A stretch of 64,000 nucleotides of DNA from Allobosea sp. (GTDB lineage Bacteria; Pseudomonadota; Alphaproteobacteria; Rhizobiales; Beijerinckiaceae): contig NZ_JAFKFW010000019.1 of the NCBI RefSeq assembly GCF_017308015.1, positions 38,775-102,774 of the forward strand. The letters are read 5' to 3'. Numbering within the stretch: position 1 is the first letter of the stretch; each line of letters opens with the position of its first letter. This document shows positions 25,402-34,360 of the stretch, in pieces. The notes under the pieces were generated by a model. That model was not told the origin of the DNA, searched no databases, and saw only the letters and a list, made by a program, of their open reading frames with translations. Both the position numbers and the translations under genes were made by a program.

Positions 25402-26457
25402 ATGACCATGGCCAGCCAGACGAACGAAAGCACGACCAGAGGCGAGCGAGCCCGCTCTGCCGCACCGGCTTTCGACACGCCCGAAAGTTTCGAGATAGCG
25501 GCGCGTTCGGCGCCGGACGAGCTCTCCCACGTCACCAGCGTCGTCTGTATCCCGACCTTCCGACGCCCGGACATGCTGGAGGCCACGTTGCGTTCGCTCG
25601 CCGGCCAGAAGGGCGGGCACGACTTCGCCGTTATCGTCGTCGAGAACGAGGGCATCGAGCGAGCCGGCGCCGCGCGCGCCAGCGCCCTGCTCGCTGACGG
25701 GCTGTTCAAGGGCCTGGTCATCGTCGAACCACGCCAGGGCAACTGCAAGGCCTACAACGCCGCCTGGCGCTGCGCATTGACGCGCTTCCCGGCGCTGGAA
25801 CAGATTCTCGGAATCGACGACGACGAAGAGGCAGATCCCGGCTGGCTCGACGCCTTGATCACCGCAGCCCGCACAGCGCCCGCCGACCTGTTCGGCGGCT
25901 CGGTCACGCCCGTCTTCGCCGATGACTCGCGCGCCTGGCTCTCGGCACATCCGGTGTTCCGCTCGCATTATGGCACGAGCGGCCCGGTGCCCATGCTGTA
26001 TTCGAGCGCAAACTACCTGATCCGACGCGATGTGCTCGACAAGCTGGGCTTCCCCTTCCTCGATGAAAGCTTCGACTTCACCGGCGGGGGCGACACCGAT
26101 TTCTTCACCCGCGCCAAAGCTGCCGGCTTCCGCTTCTGGTGGGTTCAGGAGGCCGCGCAACGCGAGACCATGCCGAAGAGGCGCAGCGAATTCGACTGGA
26201 TCCATGCCCGCGGCCTGCGCAACGGCGCGATCTCCGCGGCGATCGAACGGCGGCAGAATCCGGGGCCGGGCGGGAGGTTACGCGTGCTGGCGAAATCGCT
26301 CGTGCTGCTTGCCGCGTCAGTTCCGCGCGGTCTCGCCTTGGGCACCCGCACCCGCTCCGCCCTGATCGGACTCTACCATGCCCAGGTCGCGCTCGGCCGG
26401 CTGATGTCTGAATTCGGCGTCACCAACGAGCAGTATCGCAAGCCTGAGAAGAACTGA
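25402..26457 (+). CDS. Glycosyltransferase family 2
   Basis: A 351-residue GT-A fold transferase. The N-terminal 45 residues are variable, then VTSVVCIPTFRRPDMLEATLRSL, VIVVENEG and the acidic metal/nucleotide site LGIDDDEEADPGWL. Later come GGSVTPVF, NYLIRRDVLDKLG and FDFTGGGDTDFFTRAKAAG. The C-terminal stretch (about 290-320) is hydrophobic and may anchor to the membrane. It is divergent from the GT4 gene (119-base gap) and converges with the wzc-like gene. It probably assembles the EPS repeat unit; sugars cannot be read. Confidence 0.87.
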   Translation: MTMASQTNESTTRGERARSAAPAFDTPESFEIAARSAPDELSHVTSVVCIPTFRRPDMLEATLRSLAGQKGGHDFAVIVVENEGIERAGAARASALLADGLFKGLVIVEPRQGNCKAYNAAWRCALTRFPALEQILGIDDDEEADPGWLDALITAARTAPADLFGGSVTPVFADDSRAWLSAHPVFRSHYGTSGPVPMLYSSANYLIRRDVLDKLGFPFLDESFDFTGGGDTDFFTRAKAAGFRFWWVQEAAQRETMPKRRSEFDWIHARGLRNGAISAAIERRQNPGPGGRLRVLAKSLVLLAASVPRGLALGTRTRSALIGLYHAQVALGRLMSEFGVTNEQYRKPEKN

Positions 26458-26482
26458 CTGGAATCGCGCCGGGCCGCTCGTC

Positions 26483-28927
26483 TCAAGCCGCGTTGACCAC
26501 GAGACCGCGAAGCTTGCCCGCATGCACTCCGAGCCATTCCTTCAGGCGCTCGGCCTCGGCCTGAACGGATTTGCCCTCGCGCCCGACCAGCACGATATCG
26601 TCAACGATCTCGGCGAAGCGTCCGATCAGGCCATCAGCCGCGGGATGGCCGCCATCCACGATCACGGGCCCGAAGCGATGCGTCGCCGCGAAGGCCCCCG
26701 TCCGTAACGGGCCCACCCCGGCCGGCGGGATTCCCCCTGCATAGGGCATGAAGGTCAGGCCAGTGCCCTCGTCCTTCATGATCGCACGGCCCAGCGCGGC
26801 CCGGCCGGACATGACATCGCCGAGCCCGATCACGGCATCCGCCGCAAAGACCTTTGTCAGACCATGGGCGCCACCGCCGGCATCGACCAGCAGCGCGGGC
26901 AGACCGGATCGAGCCGCATCGAGCGCCAGGTTGAGGGCCAGCGTGGTCGCCCCCGCACGTGGCTCCAGGCCGACGACCAGGATACGGCGACGCTGCTCGC
27001 CGCCTGCGGCCCCGGCCAGCTCGTGCCGGGTCGCAGCGATGGCGGCGGCGAAACCGGATTGCGGCTTGTCGATGACATCGACGAGATGGGTCTGACCCTG
27101 GAAGACCGAGCGCGCCTCGGCCACGTCGCGGCGCCAACGACGGTTGCGCACCTGCGGGACGGTGCCAAGCATCGGCAGCGCAGCGGGACCGGAAGCGATT
27201 TCCGGAGCAGCTTGAGCGACAGGCACGGCTTGCGGCGGATTTGCAGCGCGCTTCGCGGCGCCGCCCGGGATCGCCATGAGGCGCCGCCAGTTCACTGGCG
27301 CAGCACCTGTCCGAGAGGGCTGCTGCTGCGGTGGCGGCTCGGATGGCGCAGCCGGCCTGGGCGGAGGCGGCGTAATCACGGCAGCCGGCGCGGGCGCCGG
27401 CGCCGGTGCCGGTCGCTCGGTCTCGACGGGTTCGGTAGCGACCGGACGCTGCGCGCGGCGCCAGAACGGCGCGCGCTTCGAAGGCTGCGGCGGCTGACGC
27501 GGCACGGCGAAAACGGCGAGACCCAGCGCCAGCAGGACGCCCGCCCCGCCCCCGCCGAAAGCGCCGAGCAGCGCCAGCGTCCGACGGCTCATGCCGCTCT
27601 TCTCCAGCGGCGGCATGGCCGGGCTGATGATGCGGGCATTGGTCGTGTCGATGCCGCCGAGCTCGCCCGTCTCACGGGCGCGCTTCAGGAAAGCGTCATA
27701 GATAGCCCGGGAAGATTCGACCTCGCGCTCGAGCTCGCGCAATTGCACCGACGCTCGACCGGCCGCGTATTGCCCGGCCGTGAGCTGATCGACCCGACGT
27801 GCGAGCTGGCGCTCGGCCTCGACCGCGCGGTCATACTCGACCTTGGCTGCGCGCCCGATGCGGGCGAGTTCCTCACTGATCTGGCGCCTGGCGTCGCGCA
27901 CCTGCGACTGCGCCGAGGCGAGCGCCGGATGCCGCACGCCGAGCGAGGAGACGAGATCGGCCTCGCGCGCCAGCGCGGCGCCGAGCTGGGCGCGCAGGGC
28001 AGTCATGGTATTGGAGGCGACCGCTTCCGGAATGGCCCCGGCCTCGATGCTGGACGCACGGGTGCTCGCTATCTGGTCGTATTTCGCCTTCGCCTCGGTC
28101 GCACGGGTCCGGGCCGCGACGAGCTGCGTGCTGTTGAGCGAAAGCTGCTGCTCGCCGAGCGAGCGATCGCCTACGCCGACGATGTTGTTGGCTTCCTTGT
28201 ATTTCTCCGCCTTTTCCTCGGCGATGCGCAGTCGGTTGCGCAACTCCTCGAGACGGCTGGTCAGCGCGGCCGTCGCTTTCTGCGCGGCTTCGGCGCGCAC
28301 CGCGGCCTGATCCTCCAGATAGGCCTCGGCCAGTGCATTCGCGATCTTCGCGGCCTTGTCCGGATCCTGAGCCGTCGCGGAGATGTCGATCACGAATGTG
28401 CGCTCGCCACGGCGCACCGCGACCGTGCGGTCGAGGGCCGCCAGTGCATAGAGCGTCGCTTTGGGCGAAGGACCGGTATCAGCCCCCAGCATGCGGGCGA
28501 GGAAACCAGCCGCCCCCCCGCCGAAATCGGAGTCGCGGTCGAGGTTTAGCCGTTCGACGACGCGCGACTTGATGCTGTCGGAGGCGATGATCCGTGCCTG
28601 GCTTTCGAGATAGCCCGTGATCGAGGTCGGGTCGCTGCCGACCGTGTTCGGCGAGACGTCGTTCTGGAGCACGCGCAGGTCGCGCGGATCGATGAAGAGC
28701 TGCGCGGTCGAGACATATTTCGGCGTCATCAGCAATCCTGCGAGGATCGCGAGCGCCAGGCCCAGCGCAGCCATCAGCAGGATCAGCCCGCGCCGCGCCC
28801 AGAGCGTCCCGACGATCCAGACGGGATCAGCGAGACGGGCGAGCTGGGCAGGCATGTCTGAGGCCGGCCGCTCGCGGCGGTCCGGTCTCTCCTGTGCTTC
28901 GCTCGCAGCCGGCTCGGTCGTGAACAT
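26483..28927 (-). CDS. Wzc/GumC-like polysaccharide co-polymerase with degenerate tyrosine-kinase domain
   Basis: An 814-residue chain-length/export protein. Order: Wzz domain with TM1 (RGLILLMAALGLALAILAG, about 50), long periplasmic coiled coil (about 200-420), the PxxP-region TM2 (about 445-470, LALLGAFGGGGAGVLLALG), a Pro/Ala-rich linker (about 480-600) and a C-terminal CpsD-like P-loop domain (about 640-800). The Walker A is EPRAGATTLAL, with Ala (codon at 26948-26950) where Lys is required. Walker A' is LLVDAGGGAHG, Walker B is VIVDGGHP, and no Tyr cluster ends the protein. It is probably a pseudokinase. The ATG at 28927 is chosen over a GTG at 28942. Confidence 0.88.
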   Translation of the reverse strand: MFTTEPAASEAQERPDRRERPASDMPAQLARLADPVWIVGTLWARRGLILLMAALGLALAILAGLLMTPKYVSTAQLFIDPRDLRVLQNDVSPNTVGSDPTSITGYLESQARIIASDSIKSRVVERLNLDRDSDFGGGAAGFLARMLGADTGPSPKATLYALAALDRTVAVRRGERTFVIDISATAQDPDKAAKIANALAEAYLEDQAAVRAEAAQKATAALTSRLEELRNRLRIAEEKAEKYKEANNIVGVGDRSLGEQQLSLNSTQLVAARTRATEAKAKYDQIASTRASSIEAGAIPEAVASNTMTALRAQLGAALAREADLVSSLGVRHPALASAQSQVRDARRQISEELARIGRAAKVEYDRAVEAERQLARRVDQLTAGQYAAGRASVQLRELEREVESSRAIYDAFLKRARETGELGGIDTTNARIISPAMPPLEKSGMSRRTLALLGAFGGGGAGVLLALGLAVFAVPRQPPQPSKRAPFWRRAQRPVATEPVETERPAPAPAPAPAAVITPPPPRPAAPSEPPPQQQPSRTGAAPVNWRRLMAIPGGAAKRAANPPQAVPVAQAAPEIASGPAALPMLGTVPQVRNRRWRRDVAEARSVFQGQTHLVDVIDKPQSGFAAAIAATRHELAGAAGGEQRRRILVVGLEPRAGATTLALNLALDAARSGLPALLVDAGGGAHGLTKVFAADAVIGLGDVMSGRAALGRAIMKDEGTGLTFMPYAGGIPPAGVGPLRTGAFAATHRFGPVIVDGGHPAADGLIGRFAEIVDDIVLVGREGKSVQAEAERLKEWLGVHAGKLRGLVVNAA

Positions 28928-28951
28928 GACGCTACGCTTCACTGTCCCGCA

Positions 28952-30046
28952 TCATGCTAGCCCGCGCCTGTAGCGCTCGAGCACTGCCATCATCGGCTTG
29001 GGCCGGTAATCGGCATCAAGCGGCAATGGCCGGGCTCGGGCGCTGTCCTTGCGCGGGAAGGTTTCGTGAACCCAAGAATAGCGATCGGTCAGCCCCCAGG
29101 CGACGATCGCCTTCGGGCGCTTGGCCGAGACGACCGCTTCGAGGAAGGTCGAGACCAGAGCCGCCGCGATCCTGTCGCGTTGCGCCGCGGGGGCCGGCAG
29201 CTTCCAGTCGATCACGTCGAGCTCGGTGATCTCGACATCGAGGCCGAGCTCATCGAGATCGCGCATGAAGCGCTGCACGCCGTCGACATCGATGCCCTTG
29301 TCGGCATAGAGATGCGCCTGCATGCCGACGCCATGCACCGGGATGCCCTTGTCCTTCAGGCGCCGGCAGATATCGAGCGCGACCTTGCGGCGCGCGGCGG
29401 CGCCGGGGATCGGCTCCTCGAAATGGAAATCGTTGAGCACGAGCCGAGCCTTGGGATCGACCCGCGCCGCGGTGCGGAAGGCGATATCGACATGCTCCGG
29501 CCCGAGCAGGCGCTGCCAGATCGTGTCGCGCCAGGGCCCGCCATCCGTGGGATCGTACTTGATGACCTCGTTGACCACGTCCCAGGTCGCGATCTTGCCC
29601 TTGTAGCGGTCGACGACGATCTCGATGTGGTTGACGAGCTCGCGCTCGGCCTCGGCCCGTGTCGTCATCTCCCTGGCCCAGTTGGGCAATGCCTCGCCCC
29701 AGAGCAGGGTATGCCCGCGCAGCGCCTTCCTGTTCGCCTGGGCGAAGGCCACGAGCTCGTCGGCGCCGGAGAAATCGAAGCGCGGCTGGTCGTGCCGCAA
29801 CGCCTCCCATTTCAGGTCGTTCATCGGCACGACGACATCGCAATAGCGCTTCAGCGCGTCGCGGTAGCGCGCATCGTCACGGAAGGCGCCGATCTCCGCT
29901 GCAGAGCCGAACGGGATCGGCCGCACGGCTGCAGCGCCGCTCCCGGACATGGCGCCGGCCATCAGGCAGGCGGAGGCCCCGCGCAGCACGCCGCGGCGCG
30001 TCGGCACCGCTTCATTCCAGTCCATGTCGGGCTTCTGCTCGGTCAA
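28952..30046 (-). CDS. GH10-family glycoside hydrolase with Tat signal (endo-xylanase-like)
   Basis: A 364-residue (beta/alpha)8 glycosidase. The N-terminus has a twin-arginine signal (TRRGVLRGASACLMAGAMSG), so it is exported folded. Both catalytic Glu residues are present: acid/base in WDVVNEVIKYD and nucleophile in VEITELDVIDW. GMQAHLY and WGLTDRYSW are also normal. Two positions differ from classical xylanases as I recall them: PMNDLKW in place of PENEMKW, and GHTLLWGEALP in place of GHTLVWHSQLP, losing a -2-site Glu and a His. It lies 24 bases upstream of wzc on the same strand, so it may trim the exopolysaccharide instead of degrading plant xylan. Confidence 0.9.
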   Translation of the reverse strand: MTEQKPDMDWNEAVPTRRGVLRGASACLMAGAMSGSGAAAVRPIPFGSAAEIGAFRDDARYRDALKRYCDVVVPMNDLKWEALRHDQPRFDFSGADELVAFAQANRKALRGHTLLWGEALPNWAREMTTRAEAERELVNHIEIVVDRYKGKIATWDVVNEVIKYDPTDGGPWRDTIWQRLLGPEHVDIAFRTAARVDPKARLVLNDFHFEEPIPGAAARRKVALDICRRLKDKGIPVHGVGMQAHLYADKGIDVDGVQRFMRDLDELGLDVEITELDVIDWKLPAPAAQRDRIAAALVSTFLEAVVSAKRPKAIVAWGLTDRYSWVHETFPRKDSARARPLPLDADYRPKPMMAVLERYRRGLA

Positions 30047-30157
30047 TCGGGACGCTTCCGTGTCGTTTAGGGTCGCTCAACGCCTCTGGGCTAAGAGGGT
30101 TTCTTCACGCTGGAACGCTTAAGGCACGCGCCGGGCCAGCCGCCGCGGAAACGGGTC

Positions 30158-31396
30158 ATGCTGCCGGATCGCACCACCATCTTCGCCTACCTCACCATCC
30201 TGAGCGGCTCCGCCGGCCGGCTCGTGATCTCCCTTGTCTACTTCCTCATCGTTGCGAATACGTTGACCCTTGGCGAATTCGGTCTGTTCGCGACCGCGTC
30301 CTCGACCGGGCTCATCCTGTCGCGCCTGCTGGCCTTCGGCTTCATCTCGCCGCTCTACCGCGTCGCCACCGTCAAGCCGCGCCTGCTCGGCGCCTATCTC
30401 TCCGGCTTCGCCGGCCTCTCCGCCCTGTCGCTGCCCCTGATCGTCGCAGTCGCCGGAGCCGCTTATCTTCTGCTCTTCGCGGAGCGGCTCGCGCTCCTGC
30501 CCTTCGCCGTGATCATCGCCGCGGAGGTGCTGGGCTGGCGGCTCGTCGAGGTCGTCGCCATCGTCAATAACGGCTTGAGGCGCTTCCGGCAGGCAGCCGT
30601 CCTCGTCATCATCGGCTCGGGCTTGCGGACAATCGCCGCGCTGCTCTTCGCCGCCTTCGGTCAGGCCAGTCTCGAGATCTGGGCCTTCGCCTATTGCGGA
30701 GCGACGATGGCGAGCGCCCTGATCGCGCTCATCGCGTTCCTGCCGAGGGCGCGCTGGCGCCTCGTGCGCAGCCTCTATCCGCGCCGCATGGCGGATGCCG
30801 TCTTCGCCGGCGCCGCCGATATCGTGTTCTACGTCCAGTCCGAGCTCGACAAGCTCCTGGTGCTGGGCCTCGCCGGTGAGCGCACCGCCGGTCTCTACGC
30901 GATCGCGCTCCGGGTGATCGACCTCACCGCCATGCCGGTGCGGAGCTTCAACCAGATGCTGGTACAGAAGATCATGCAGGATCGCGGCATCGGCGGCTTC
31001 AAACGGCTCGCGGCTTACGAGGCCGGCATCGCGCTGGTCTCGATCGCCGGGCTCGTCGCCGTGATCATCGCGCTCAAGCCCTTCCCGCATCTGCTCGGGC
31101 GCAATGTCTCGGAAGCCGCCTATCTGTTCGTGCCGATGCTGCTGGTCCCGGCCTTCCGCAATCTCGTCGAGTACCATGCGGAGCTGCTCTATGCCCGCGA
31201 ACGCACCGGTTCGCGCATCGCGCTCCTGTGCCTGCTGACCGCCATCAAGGCCGGGCTGATCTCGCTGGTGATGACACGCTTCCCGGCGGCCGGAAGCTGG
31301 GCTGCCGGGATGAATGTCGTCTTCGGCGTGGTCTATCTCGCCTCGGCCGGCTTCACCTACACGCTGCTGGCGCAGGGACGCAGGCTTTCACGCTGA
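30158..31396 (+). CDS. Wzx-like polysaccharide flippase (MOP superfamily)
   Basis: A 412-residue polytopic protein with about 12 TM helices, typical length for Wzx/RfbX flippases that move undecaprenyl-linked repeat units to the periplasmic face. N-terminal TM region LTILSGSAGRLVISLVYFLIVANTL and the family-like segment FYVQSELDKLLVLGLAGERTAGLYAIALR are the best evidence. It is divergent from the GH10 gene (111-base gap) and ends by overlapping the DUF6492 gene tail-to-tail by nine bases (31388-31396). The repeat-unit sugars are unknown. Confidence 0.82.
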   Translation: MLPDRTTIFAYLTILSGSAGRLVISLVYFLIVANTLTLGEFGLFATASSTGLILSRLLAFGFISPLYRVATVKPRLLGAYLSGFAGLSALSLPLIVAVAGAAYLLLFAERLALLPFAVIIAAEVLGWRLVEVVAIVNNGLRRFRQAAVLVIIGSGLRTIAALLFAAFGQASLEIWAFAYCGATMASALIALIAFLPRARWRLVRSLYPRRMADAVFAGAADIVFYVQSELDKLLVLGLAGERTAGLYAIALRVIDLTAMPVRSFNQMLVQKIMQDRGIGGFKRLAAYEAGIALVSIAGLVAVIIALKPFPHLLGRNVSEAAYLFVPMLLVPAFRNLVEYHAELLYARERTGSRIALLCLLTAIKAGLISLVMTRFPAAGSWAAGMNVVFGVVYLASAGFTYTLLAQGRRLSR

Positions 31397-32329
31397 GGCT
31401 TGTTGCTCAAACAGGGCGCGAATGCGGTCGAGCGGCTGGCCGATGAAAGACTGGATGCCGACGGCGACCTGCCAGGGCTCCAGCACCTCCTCGAAGGAGG
31501 CGAGCCGATCCATCCCGGCTACGTCCTCGCTGAACCAGTAGACCTTGCAGAGCTCGCGGGCGTCCGGCCAGTGGCCGGCGGCCTCGAGTCCAAGCACGCG
31601 CTCGACGAAATAGCCGTAGATCATGTATTCCGAGAACTGCCGCTCGCGGGCGATCGCGGAGATCCAGTCGCGCCCGCTGACGCTCTCGACATGGTCGAGC
31701 AGGGCCAGCACATGGTCGCGGCGCCAACTCACCATGTTGTTGATGTAATCGGGGCTCGGAAACGAGGGCGGATCGATGCCGAGCAGGGCGCAGGCATGCG
31801 TGCACCAGGGAATATGGCGCGCCATGTCGGCGGTGATCGCATCGGGCTTGCGGTAAAGCCGGATCGCGCCATCGTCCGACAAACTGGTCAGGTCGAAAGG
31901 CCGCACGAACAGCATGTCGGAATCGGCGAAGAGGATGACGTCCTCGGTGCCGGCCTGGGCCACCGCGAATTTCCGGAGCTGCTGGGCATGCCAGCCGCGC
32001 AAGGGCGGGACGCCGCGCGCAAGGGCTTGCGCGCCGGTCCAGAGGCGGCGCTTGCCGAAGCTGAGGGGATCGGGCCGCGATCGCAGCCAGCCCGGCAGCA
32101 ATTGCGATTCCGGCAGGATGCGGCGACGCGGTCCTTCGAGATCGCGAAAGAGCGGGACGTCACGATCCTCGACCAGGAGATAATGGACCGCATGACCGGT
32201 GACGAAACGGTCGATGCTGGCGCAAAGCAGCCGGCAGCGTTCGATATCGCCCCTGTAGCTCGGGGTCGCCAGGGCAAAGGTTTCGCTCAATGTGCCGGAC
32301 TCACCCGCTCCGTCGGCCGCCGACAGCAT
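31388..32329 (-). CDS. DUF6492 family protein (putative glycosyltransferase-like)
   Basis: A 313-residue protein. I recognise the DUF6492 pattern: FALATPSYRGDIERCRLLCASID, the acidic DSDMLFVRPFD (DxD-like), PDYINNMVSWRRDHV and FSEYMIYGYFVERVLG. The GT-A-like DxD and the setting suggest sugar transfer, but activity is not established. The start is unclear: ATG 32329 overlaps the wecG-like gene by 29 bases, whereas TTG 32290 would avoid this. Both genes are on minus and co-transcribed. Confidence 0.75.
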   Translation of the reverse strand: MLSAADGAGESGTLSETFALATPSYRGDIERCRLLCASIDRFVTGHAVHYLLVEDRDVPLFRDLEGPRRRILPESQLLPGWLRSRPDPLSFGKRRLWTGAQALARGVPPLRGWHAQQLRKFAVAQAGTEDVILFADSDMLFVRPFDLTSLSDDGAIRLYRKPDAITADMARHIPWCTHACALLGIDPPSFPSPDYINNMVSWRRDHVLALLDHVESVSGRDWISAIARERQFSEYMIYGYFVERVLGLEAAGHWPDARELCKVYWFSEDVAGMDRLASFEEVLEPWQVAVGIQSFIGQPLDRIRALFEQQASA

Positions 32330-33179
32330 ATTGCCGGGCCATGCGCAGGAGGAAAGCGGGATTTCCGAGGACGTAGCGGCGCCAGAGCCGGCGCGGCTCA
32401 AGCCAGAGCCGATACATCCATTCGAGCCTGATCTGGCGCACCAGCTCGGGCGCGCGCGGCACCTCGTCGGCGAAGAAGTCGAACAGCGCGCCGACACCGG
32501 CCGCGACCGAACAATGCTGCGGCCCCAGCTTGTCGGCGATGAAGCGCTCCTGCAGCGGGTTGCCCATCGCCACCAGCAGCAGGTCCGGGCGCTGGATCTT
32601 CAGCTTGCCGAGGAGGACGGTTTCTTCGTCGGCGGTGAAATAGCCGTGCGAGACGACGCTGAACCGATGCGCCGGATAGCGTTGCGCCAGGTTCGCGACG
32701 GCGCGATCCGCAACGCCCGGCCGGCCGCCGAGCAGAGCGACCTGTATCGGCCGCCCGGCACGAGCGAAGAGCGTGGGGAAGAAATCCGTCCCGTTGAGGT
32801 TCGCCGGGAAGGCCTTGCCGTAGAGCATCCAGCTGCCGAGATCGACGCCGATGCCATCTGCCAGCACGAGGAAGGTCGAGAGGCTGCGCTGCAGGGCGGT
32901 GTTGTCGGCCGCCACGTTCACCAGATTGGCATTGCAGAAGGCGAGCTTCATATGACCGCCGGTCAGCACCGCGTCAGTGACCTCGGCGATCGCCGTCTCG
33001 CGCTCCATCACGGCGATTCCTATGCCGCCGATGTCGCGCTTGGCATAGCCCGGCCGCTTGCGGCTCCTGGCTTCACTGGCGAGCGTGATGGCGGTTGCGG
33101 GCACGGTGTCCTCGGCTCGGGGCGTGGCAGCCCGGTGCGAATGACATGATTGTCTTTGCCGTTTCAGGGCCCGGGTCAA
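32301..33179 (-). CDS. WecG/TagA/CpsF-family glycosyltransferase (GT26)
   Basis: A 292-residue transferase of the family that adds ManNAc-type or related sugars to polyprenyl-linked acceptors. Motifs: NLVNVAADN, ADGIGVDLGSWMLYG, NLNGTDFFPTL, ALLGGRPGVADRAVANL, VAMGNPLQERFI and GVGALFDFFADEVPRAP. The first about 45 residues are not family-like, so the true start may be an internal GTG near 33105. It is probably a committed early or mid step in EPS repeat-unit synthesis, followed by the DUF6492 gene. Confidence 0.87.
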   Translation of the reverse strand: MTRALKRQRQSCHSHRAATPRAEDTVPATAITLASEARSRKRPGYAKRDIGGIGIAVMERETAIAEVTDAVLTGGHMKLAFCNANLVNVAADNTALQRSLSTFLVLADGIGVDLGSWMLYGKAFPANLNGTDFFPTLFARAGRPIQVALLGGRPGVADRAVANLAQRYPAHRFSVVSHGYFTADEETVLLGKLKIQRPDLLLVAMGNPLQERFIADKLGPQHCSVAAGVGALFDFFADEVPRAPELVRQIRLEWMYRLWLEPRRLWRRYVLGNPAFLLRMARQYAVGGRRSG

Positions 33180-33516
33180 GGCGAAGCCGGCTGAAAGGTG
33201 AACGGCTTATTCCCGCGATCCGCGAAGCCGCGTTAATGGCAATCCTCTTGCAGCAACAAGGCCTTGTACCGAACCGGAACGAAAGCCGCCTTCGGCTCGC
33301 CGCCCCCTTCCGGGCACCGTCCCATGTCGGAACAGGCGCCCCAGAAACCGCTCCGATCCGACACGCGGGAGCAGCCTCACCTCGCCGGGCTTTCTGGCAT
33401 CGTCCTTAACGGGCTGCATGGCAGCTCTGCACATTTCACCGAAACGGCCATGCCCTCTTGGCCGGCGCCGATCCGCCCGGCTAGGGTGACCCGTACAAAA
33501 GCCGGGAGGGCTGGGC
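33180..33516. other. Gap of 337 bases between wecG-like gene and SDR gene
   Basis: A divergent gap. Short open frames on both strands match no family I know. It should hold promoters for the EPS minus-strand pair and for the SDR gene. I see no hairpin, repeat or RNA gene in it. The SDR start is preceded by GGGAGGGCTGGGC. Confidence 0.5.
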
Positions 33517-34263
33517 ATGAACCAAATCGATTTAAAGAGGCGCGTCGCCATCGTGACAGGCGGGGCGCAGGGCATTGGCCGTGCCGTCGCCGAACGCTTT
33601 GCCAAGAGCGGTGCGAGCGTCGCGATCTGGGATGTCGACGCGGCACTCGCCAGCAAGGCGGCGGTCGAGATCGGCCACGGCACGATCGGCGTCGGCGTCG
33701 ACGTGACCGATGCCGAAGCCGTGCAGAAGGCGAGCGACGCGCTGGAAGCCCAGCATGGCAGCATCGATATCCTCGTCACCAGCGCTGGCATCGCCGGCCC
33801 CAATCACAAGACCTGGGAATACCCGCTGGAGGACTGGGCCCGCGTCATGAAGCTCAATGTCGACGGCACGCTGCATTGCTGCCGCTCGGTGATCCCCGGC
33901 ATGGTCAGGCGCAACTACGGCCGCATCGTCCTGGTGGCCTCGATCGCGGGCAAGGAGGGTAATCCCAACGCCTCCGCCTATTCGGCCTCGAAGGCGGCGG
34001 TGATCGCGCTGACGAAATCCCTCGGCAAGGAGCTCGCCGACAAGGACATCGCCGTGAACTGCATCACGCCGGCCGCCGCGCGCACCCGCATCTTCGACCA
34101 GATGAGCGAGGAGCATATCGGCTACATGCTGGCGAAGATCCCTCGCGGGCGCTTCCTGCTGCCGGACGAGGTCGCCTCGATGGTGGCCTTCCTCGCCTCG
34201 GCCGAGAACAGCTTCACCACAGCCGGTGTATTCGACCTCTCCGGCGGCCGCGCCACCTACTGA
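33517..34263 (+). CDS. Short-chain dehydrogenase/reductase
   Basis: A 248-residue classical SDR. Cofactor loop TGGAQGIG (about 15-22), Asp at the end of beta-2 (AIWDVDA) suggesting NAD(H) over NADP(H), active-site Ser in VASIAGKEG and YSASK (Tyr-x-x-x-Lys). NAG is replaced by SAG (VTSAGIAG), a tolerated change. Best guess is oxidation of a sugar acid or hydroxy acid. The next gene (allantoate-amidohydrolase-like) starts about 97 bases on, same strand, perhaps one unit. No pathway can be named. Confidence 0.88.
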   Translation: MNQIDLKRRVAIVTGGAQGIGRAVAERFAKSGASVAIWDVDAALASKAAVEIGHGTIGVGVDVTDAEAVQKASDALEAQHGSIDILVTSAGIAGPNHKTWEYPLEDWARVMKLNVDGTLHCCRSVIPGMVRRNYGRIVLVASIAGKEGNPNASAYSASKAAVIALTKSLGKELADKDIAVNCITPAAARTRIFDQMSEEHIGYMLAKIPRGRFLLPDEVASMVAFLASAENSFTTAGVFDLSGGRATY

Positions 34264-34360
34264 GGCAAGCGTCAGCGAAGACGGATCATGCCGCCGGAGA
34301 GAAGCTGCCGGGCGAAATTGACGGTCGCCGTTTCAAGAGCCCTGTTCTAGCTTGACAGGC

